Shown here: positions 49,725 to 57,615 of the stretch, in pieces
How positions within the stretch are numbered: the stretch's first letter is position 1
Layout of the letters: every line of letters begins with the position of its first letter
NCBI GenBank assembly: GCA_014802015.1
Contig: JAAVDB010000022.1
Location: 1-57,615, forward strand
Direction: 5' to 3'
From: Bacteroides sp.
GTDB lineage: Bacteria; Bacteroidota; Bacteroidia; Bacteroidales; Muribaculaceae
DNA length: 57,615 nucleotides
Program-made: the position numbers and the translations under genes
The notes under the pieces: generated by a model
What the model was told of the DNA's origin: nothing
The model's database searches: none
What the model saw: only the letters and a program-made list of their open reading frames with translations

Positions 49725-50810
49725 ATGGATGTACTATATGATTATCAGACGTTTATCAATCAGAGATTCGGAGGTATCTCACGATATTTCGCCGAACTTA
49801 TGACACGTCTGCCTCAGGGTTATGAGGCTCATAATCCTGTCGTATTATCATCCAATATCTATCTCAAGTCGGTGCCGGGGATGGAATTTGCCACGATGTG
49901 GTGGCCCCGTTTCATGAAAAAGTATAAGAAAGCACATAAGATCAATAAGTTTATCTCACGACGTGTCCTTCGCGATGGCAACTATGACATCTTTCATCCC
50001 ACCTACTATGATCCGTATTTTCTTGACTCGGTCAGACGCCCCTATGTGATCACAGTCCACGATCTGATATATGAGAAATATCCCGAAATGTTTCCAATCA
50101 ATGATCGTACGGCGGAAAATATGAGGCTTACCATTAAAAACGCTTCACGCATTATTGCCATCAGTCATAACACCAAACGTGACCTTATGGAACTGTACGG
50201 ACTGTCAGGCGACAATATCGACATCGTTTATCAGGGTTATGGACTTGACAATTCACGTGTAGAGCAGATCCCCGGACTCCCCGAGCGCTTCATATTATAC
50301 GTCGGGGGCCGTTTCGGTTACAAGAACTTTACTAATTTCTGCGAAGCGTTTTCAATAATCCGAGCCAGGTATCCCGATGTCGAACTGGTGTGTACAGGAA
50401 CACCGTTCGACGCTGACGAACAGGCTCTGCTCAATCGCCTCGGCATAGCAGGATGCACACGCAGCATCTTTGTGACCGAACCTCAGCTCACCTGGCTCTA
50501 CCGCCACGCATTATGCTTCGTGTATCCATCGCTTTACGAAGGTTTCGGTATACCCATATTGGAGGCATACGCCTGTGGATGTCCGGTGGTGTTGAGCGAT
50601 GCCAGCTGTTTCCCCGAAGTAGCCGGGGATGGTGGTCATTATTTCGATCCGCAGCGGCCCGAAAGCATCGCTGCCTCGATCGGAGAGGTTCTGGACGATC
50701 CTGATCTGCGCAAACGTATGGTGACGCTTGGCAGCGAGATAGTCAAATCATTCTCCTGGAAAAGAGTAGCGGACGAGACCGCCGAAGTTTATGCCCGTAC
50801 ATTATCTTAA
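49725..50810 (+). CDS. Glycosyltransferase family 4 (GT-B)
   Basis: A 361-residue GT-B fold enzyme. The N-terminus MDVLYDYQTFINQRFGGISR is typical of family-4 members that use a nucleotide sugar, and the C-terminal half holds the nucleotide-binding YVGGRFGYKNF and the E-x7-E motif in SLYEGFGIPILEAYACG (about residues 268-284). It likely adds a sugar in surface-glycan synthesis. It is followed after 13 bp by a GT2 gene. Confidence 0.9.
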   Translation: MDVLYDYQTFINQRFGGISRYFAELMTRLPQGYEAHNPVVLSSNIYLKSVPGMEFATMWWPRFMKKYKKAHKINKFISRRVLRDGNYDIFHPTYYDPYFLDSVRRPYVITVHDLIYEKYPEMFPINDRTAENMRLTIKNASRIIAISHNTKRDLMELYGLSGDNIDIVYQGYGLDNSRVEQIPGLPERFILYVGGRFGYKNFTNFCEAFSIIRARYPDVELVCTGTPFDADEQALLNRLGIAGCTRSIFVTEPQLTWLYRHALCFVYPSLYEGFGIPILEAYACGCPVVLSDASCFPEVAGDGGHYFDPQRPESIAASIGEVLDDPDLRKRMVTLGSEIVKSFSWKRVADETAEVYARTLS

Positions 50811-50823
50811 TCACCCTCATATA

Positions 50824-51633
50824 ATGGCTGAAAAAAATCAAAAGATAACTGTCGTGACCGTGTGTTATAACGCGGTCAACGAGATTGAGAAAACCATACA
50901 GTCGGTAATAAACCAGACCTACCCCGACATGGAGTATATCATCATGGACGGCGGTTCGACTGACGGCACGGTCGATATAATACGCAAATATGCCGACCGG
51001 ATAGACTATTGGGTTTCGGAACGTGACGGCGGTATATACGAAGCTATGACCAAAGGTATAGAGCATGCTACGGGCGATTACATCAATTTCATGAACGCGG
51101 GCGATACGTTTTTTGACAATCGTGTACTCGAAGAGGTATTCGCCGGACGTCATTATGAAGAGGACGTGATATACGGCTCAAACCTCAACCGTTATAAGGG
51201 AGGATACAAGAGTTTTCACCCCTCCCCGATCGATGTTATGCCCGGGTCAATGCCGTTTTGTCATCAGAGCACCTTTACCAAAACCTCTGTGCTCAGAGAG
51301 CATCCGTTTGACAGGACATTCCGTCGCGTCGCCGATTATATATTTTTCCGCAACCTGTATGAAAACGGCGGCACATTCCGACGCGTACCACGATACATAT
51401 CCGTATATGACGAATACGGCTTCTCATCGACCATAAACAAGGATGCTTATGACGAGATGTGCAGGGCTTTCGGATGGAAACCATCGCTCAAAAGTTATCT
51501 TGGCAAGCGAATATCTGCAAGTATCAAAGGCATACTTTACAGCAGACTTAAATTTATGATCTATTCACGTCGCAAGCCGGGTAAATACGGTCTTGACCGC
51601 AAACATTTCAGCCAGCTCACCGAGAAATTCTGA
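50824..51633 (+). CDS. Family 2 glycosyltransferase
   Basis: A 269-residue GT-A enzyme starting at 50824 (MAEKNQKITVVTVCYN); an upstream ATG at 50791 would overlap the previous gene. IMDGGSTDGTVDII is the nucleotide-binding region and NAGDTFFD replaces the usual DxD at residue of about 97. Such GT2 proteins (WcaA/WfgS-like) are common in O-antigen or capsule clusters. The C-terminus is basic. Confidence 0.88.
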   Translation: MAEKNQKITVVTVCYNAVNEIEKTIQSVINQTYPDMEYIIMDGGSTDGTVDIIRKYADRIDYWVSERDGGIYEAMTKGIEHATGDYINFMNAGDTFFDNRVLEEVFAGRHYEEDVIYGSNLNRYKGGYKSFHPSPIDVMPGSMPFCHQSTFTKTSVLREHPFDRTFRRVADYIFFRNLYENGGTFRRVPRYISVYDEYGFSSTINKDAYDEMCRAFGWKPSLKSYLGKRISASIKGILYSRLKFMIYSRRKPGKYGLDRKHFSQLTEKF

Positions 51634-51718
51634 TAACAGTTCATATCGGGGTCTAAGTTCGAAATATCTACAGATTTCATCGCCTTGATGAAGCTGTCCA
51701 TCCGATAAAAACATTTTG

Positions 51719-51726
51719 TATTTTTG
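51719..51726 (+). promoter_or_regulatory. -7 box for manA
   Basis: TATTTTTG matches TAnnTTTG, 62 bp before the ATG. No clear -33 element. Confidence 0.4.
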
Positions 51727-51788
51727 TATTATTATAAGATTTTTCGCAATTTCGCGTATCCAATTCAAGTACAATTATTTTAATCATC

Positions 51789-52757
51789 ATGCTTAATCAA
51801 CCTCTTCACTTTGCCCCATACCTCAAATCGGTAATATGGGGCGGCGAGCGTATAGCTCCGTTCAAAGGTATTGTAACTGATCAACATCAGATTGGGGAAA
51901 GTTGGGAAATTTCTGCCGTCCCGGGTCATGTATCGGTCGTGGACCGCGGTCCGCTGGAAGGCAAATCACTCACCGAACTCATCGACACTTACGGTGCCGA
52001 ACTCGTAGGTGCTGACAACTACCGTCGCTATGGTTCAGCCTTCCCCCTGCTCATCAAGATTATCGACGCACAGGCCGACCTTTCCGTTCAGGTACACCCT
52101 GACGACACACTCGCTCAGGCTCGTCACAACTCACCCGGCAAGACCGAGATGTGGCACGTCATTGACGCTGACCCCAGCACCAAGATATATGCAGGTCTCA
52201 ACACCGCCATCACTCCTGACGAGTATGAGCGCCGCGTTGCCGACAATACCATCATGGATGTCATCGCCGCCTACGACTCAGCTCCCGGAGCCACATTCTT
52301 CCTCCCGGCAGGACGCATCCACGCCATCGGCGGAGGCAACCTTCTCGCCGAGATACAGCAGACCAGCGACATCACCTATCGTATCTATGACTACGACCGT
52401 CGCGACAAGGACGGCAATCCCCGCGAGCTTCACACCGAGCAGGCCAAGGATGCCATCGACTACACTGTCTATCCCGACTACGAGAGTCACCCCGAAGGTT
52501 CGCTGCTGGCCGAATGTCAGTATTTCGACGTGCGCCGCATCACACTCGACGGATCCGAGCCCGAGGCCACGCCGGTAGAACGTCCCCGCGACTCATTCAC
52601 CATCATCATGTGTCTTGACGGCGAGGCCGAGATTATCGACCTTGACAACGAGGGTGCATCGTTCAAAATCACACGTGGCGAATCACTCCTGTTTCCCGCA
52701 ACTATGACCCACCTTGCCACCCGTGGCAAGGGCACTCTGCTCACCGTCCAGAGCTGA
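51789..52757 (+). CDS. manA: Mannose-6-phosphate isomerase, class I
   Basis: A 322-residue zinc enzyme interconverting mannose-6-phosphate and fructose-6-phosphate, feeding GDP-mannose or using dietary mannose. The cupin signatures are VQVHPDDTLAQ (about 98-108), KTEMWHVIDADP, PAGRIHAIGGGNLLAEIQQ and YDYDRRD. The short length is typical of the Firmicutes/Bacteroidetes form. It may supply mannose to the adjacent glycosyltransferases. It ends at a branched terminator hairpin. Confidence 0.94.
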   Translation: MLNQPLHFAPYLKSVIWGGERIAPFKGIVTDQHQIGESWEISAVPGHVSVVDRGPLEGKSLTELIDTYGAELVGADNYRRYGSAFPLLIKIIDAQADLSVQVHPDDTLAQARHNSPGKTEMWHVIDADPSTKIYAGLNTAITPDEYERRVADNTIMDVIAAYDSAPGATFFLPAGRIHAIGGGNLLAEIQQTSDITYRIYDYDRRDKDGNPRELHTEQAKDAIDYTVYPDYESHPEGSLLAECQYFDVRRITLDGSEPEATPVERPRDSFTIIMCLDGEAEIIDLDNEGASFKITRGESLLFPATMTHLATRGKGTLLTVQS

Positions 52758-52808
52758 TAAATCACACACAGCATAACGCACGGTTCTCATAACCGCGTAT
52801 CAATAACA

Positions 52809-52874
52809 AGACCGACATCGGAGATGTCTTTCAGAGAATGTATCTGAAGACCCTCTCCGATGTCGGTCTCTTTT
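52809..52874 (+). terminator. Terminator after manA
   Basis: An exact 15-bp stem (52809-52823 with 52855-52869) enclosing an inner TTTCAGA/TCTGAAG stem, then CTTTT. Confidence 0.75.
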
Positions 52875-53311
52875 CATGGTGACTATCTCCGTCCGTATGT
52901 TATTTACACATGTTGAAAACTGTGTTAATAAGTGTACAAAACTTTTCAATACTTTTTAATAACTTACTATTGACAATAAGGGTACTACATCAGTATAACC
53001 GTCGGCCGGAGTTTTCCAAAATAGTTATTGATTTACTATGAAAGGGTTTTCAAGCCCCTTTTCAACATTTTACCGTTGGAAAAGTGGGAAAAACTTATTA
53101 ACTTTGCACATTATTAACACTATGTTAATAACTACGCCATAAGACTGAATATCAGTCCGTTAAGATGTCAATAACTTTGAAAATATTGTAAGTCTGCGTT
53201 AATAACTCATATATGCAAGCAAATGGCCATAAAGTTATTGTACATATTTACAACTCTTATTCTTCTTCTTATAAATTCTTTTTCAAAAAAATTTTTTTCA
53301 AACATAAATAA
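52875..53311. other. Candidate replication origin, AT-rich with TTWTYAACA motifs
   Basis: A 437-bp gene-free, AT-rich segment. A 9-mer of the form TTWTYAACA recurs on both strands: exact at 52911-52919 (minus), 52923-52931 (minus), 53059-53067, 53111-53119 and 53123-53131 (minus); one-mismatch copies at 53096-53104, 53166-53174 (minus) and 53197-53205 (minus). These differ from the DnaA box TTATNCACA by a base or two. The end (53261-53308) is nearly pure A+T with mirrored A7/T7 runs, like a DNA-unwinding element. Supporting context: an exact parS 20 kb away, and hand counts of a few lines suggesting C>G on the plus strand in manA but G>C in nadA, leuS and pyk. No dnaA gene is present. A plasmid-like or regulatory role is possible. 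Confidence 0.45.
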
Positions 53312-54277
53312 ATGAAAGTCGAAAACGGCTGTGTCGTGGCTCCGGTGCCGGATGGCATCGACCTCAAGGAGGAGATCCTCCGTCTGAAGAAAGAGAAAAA
53401 CGCCATCATCCTGGCCCATTATTATACGGTGGGCGAGATTCAGGACGTGGCCGATTTCGTGGGCGATTCGCTTGCGCTGGCTCAGATAGCCGAGCGTCTT
53501 GACAATGACATCATCGTGATGTGCGGCGTGCACTTCATGGGCGAGACTGTCAAGATCCTCTGCCCCGACAAGAAGGTGCTCGTGCCCGACCTCAACGCCG
53601 GATGTTCGCTCGCCGACAGCTGCCCTGCACCCGAGTTGGAAAAATTCATCAAGGAGCATCCCGGGCACACCGTGGTGTCATACGTCAACACTTCGGCGGC
53701 CGTCAAGGCTCTCACCGACATCGTGGTCACTTCGGGCAACGCCATGAAGGTGATCAACTCACTGCCCGAGGATGAGAAAATAATCTTCGGACCCGACCGC
53801 AATCTCGGAAATTATATCAATGCCGAGACAGGACGCGACATGGTGCTGTGGGACGGTGCGTGCCACGTGCATGAGAAATTCTCGCTTGAGAAGATTCTTG
53901 AACTGAAACGTCAGCATCCCGAAGCCAAGGTGCTGGTGCATCCCGAGTGTCCCGCTCCGGTGCGTCTGGTGGCCGACAAGGTCGGATCGACTGCCGTGCT
54001 TCTGAAATGGGCCACCGAGAGCGATGCCGACGAATTTATAGTGGCGACGGAGAGCGGCATCCTGCATGAGATGAAGCGCAAGTGTCCCGGCAAGACTTTC
54101 ATCCCCGCTCCCCCCGAGGACTCGACATGCGCGTGCAACGACTGTGCGTACATGAAGCTCAACACCATGCGCAAACTCTATCTCACGCTGTTGCATGAGG
54201 CTCCCGAGGTGCACGTGGACGAGTCGATCATCGACCGCGCACGCCGCCCCATCACACGTATGCTTTCACTTTCCTGA
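53312..54277 (+). CDS. nadA: Quinolinate synthase
   Basis: A 321-residue [4Fe-4S] enzyme condensing iminoaspartate with dihydroxyacetone phosphate in NAD synthesis. The three-repeat fold is visible: HYYTVGEIQDVADFVGDSL, MCGVHFMGETVKILCP (C71), YVNTSAAVKAL, WDGACHVHEKF (second cluster Cys) and STCACNDCAYMKLNTM (third). Length is normal for the family. No nadB or nadC is adjacent. It begins directly after the candidate origin. Confidence 0.95.
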   Translation: MKVENGCVVAPVPDGIDLKEEILRLKKEKNAIILAHYYTVGEIQDVADFVGDSLALAQIAERLDNDIIVMCGVHFMGETVKILCPDKKVLVPDLNAGCSLADSCPAPELEKFIKEHPGHTVVSYVNTSAAVKALTDIVVTSGNAMKVINSLPEDEKIIFGPDRNLGNYINAETGRDMVLWDGACHVHEKFSLEKILELKRQHPEAKVLVHPECPAPVRLVADKVGSTAVLLKWATESDADEFIVATESGILHEMKRKCPGKTFIPAPPEDSTCACNDCAYMKLNTMRKLYLTLLHEAPEVHVDESIIDRARRPITRMLSLS

Positions 54278-54301
54278 CAAAAATTAATTTCTATACTATA
54301 T

Positions 54302-57076
<2,775 letters not shown>

Positions 57077-57085
57077 ATTCCTAAG

Positions 57086-57615
57086 ATGCTTAAGAAAAGT
57101 ACAAAAATAATCACTACTGTCTCGGATCTGAGATGTGAGGTTGACTTCATCCGCGCTCTTTTCAACGCAGGTATGAACGTTGTGCGCATGAACTCGGCCC
57201 ATCTCGGAGCTGAAGGCATGAAAAAAATCGTTGAGAACTGTCGTGAAGTATCACCCCGTATCGGCATAATGATCGATACCAAGGGTCCTGAGATACGTAC
57301 GACGGTCAATGAGAATGCTAATGAGAAAATCCAGTTCCGCGAGGGTATGGAGGTGGTATTTGTCGGTGATACGACCGGAGTGACCACTGCCGAGAGAATC
57401 TGTCTCAACTATGCCCGTATCGCCGAGGATGTGCATAAGGGAATGCATTTTCTTATAGATGACGGTGAACTTGACTTCCTCATATTCGATATTGACCGTA
57501 ACACAGGCGAGCTGCGTGCCCGCTGTATGAATGACGGAGCGCTCGGCTCACGCAAGAGTGTCAATGTGCCCGGCAGCGATATACGTCTCCCGGCTCTTAC
57601 CGACCGTGACAAGGC
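57086..57615 (+). CDS. pyk: Pyruvate kinase, 5' part (cut by window end)
   Basis: A frame open from ATG 57086 to the window end encodes the first 176 residues of pyruvate kinase. MLKKSTKIITTVSD replaces the usual TKIVATxGP start, then FNAGMNVVRMNSAH and IMIDTKGPEIRT (the substrate-binding strand) follow, and the barrel is interrupted by the start of the B domain. Bacteroides enzymes show the same divergent N-terminus. It makes ATP and pyruvate from phosphoenolpyruvate and is probably cotranscribed with leuS. Confidence 0.92.
   Translation, partial: MLKKSTKIITTVSDLRCEVDFIRALFNAGMNVVRMNSAHLGAEGMKKIVENCREVSPRIGIMIDTKGPEIRTTVNENANEKIQFREGMEVVFVGDTTGVTTAERICLNYARIAEDVHKGMHFLIDDGELDFLIFDIDRNTGELRARCMNDGALGSRKSVNVPGSDIRLPALTDRDK

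Overview
The window looks like a Bacteroidales chromosome, most likely a Muribaculaceae-type gut commensal. The evidence is the recurring -7 promoter box TAnnTTTG (at several genes with a -33 TTG about 19-21 bp upstream), few Shine-Dalgarno sites, TonB-dependent and beta-barrel outer-membrane proteins, many SPII lipoproteins, families typical of the order (DUF4369, DUF4595, DUF4919, DUF4254, DUF3467, GH3, WbqC) and the gene order ybeY-mnmG-apt-uvrC. The assignment is inference; no rRNA or tRNA gene was found.

Layout. 1-4.6 kb: two paralogous RelE/Phd-type toxin-antitoxin modules flank a 983-residue outer-membrane barrel protein. 4.6-11 kb: a thioredoxin-fold protein, then dapB-lepB-WbqC-glycosyltransferase and metF. 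11-19 kb: glycosyltransferase plus outer-membrane phospholipase A (minus strand), two lipoproteins, then purC, menG, DUF3467 and cysS, followed by a candidate ~107-nt small RNA with its own promoter and terminator. 19.4-22.3 kb: TonB-dependent receptor plus exported CbiK-like chelatase. 22.7-31 kb: DUF4595 lipoprotein with a structured leader, alkaline phosphatase, GH3, DUF4919, membrane protein, sufE, a 672-residue single-pass protein and an orphan holin-like gene. 31-41 kb: uvrC, apt, an exact parS (ParB-binding) site, mnmG, ybeY, DUF4254, radical SAM, LD-carboxypeptidase, frr, pyrH, an OmpR-type regulator with a degenerate receiver domain, and rnhB. 41-48 kb: metH, M48 protease, LicD, SGNH esterase. 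48-49.7 kb: a two-gene operon for a small Pro/Asp-rich protein and a protein resembling an HK97-fold phage capsid, with no other phage genes. 49.7-57.6 kb: two glycosyltransferases, manA, a 440-bp AT-rich region with repeated TTWTYAACA motifs (candidate replication origin), nadA, leuS and the start of pyk.

Functional links. metF and metH together give folate- and B12-dependent methionine synthesis. The receptor/CbiK pair suggests capture and processing of a tetrapyrrole at the cell surface. LicD, the glycosyltransferases and manA point to surface glycan synthesis. The parS site, the TTWTYAACA cluster and the change in G/C bias near 53 kb suggest an origin-proximal segment. The item most worth follow-up is the stand-alone capsid-like operon at 48.0-49.66 kb; second are the small RNA at 19.2 kb, the regulator with a Glu in place of the phospho-acceptor Asp, and the oriC/parS pair.
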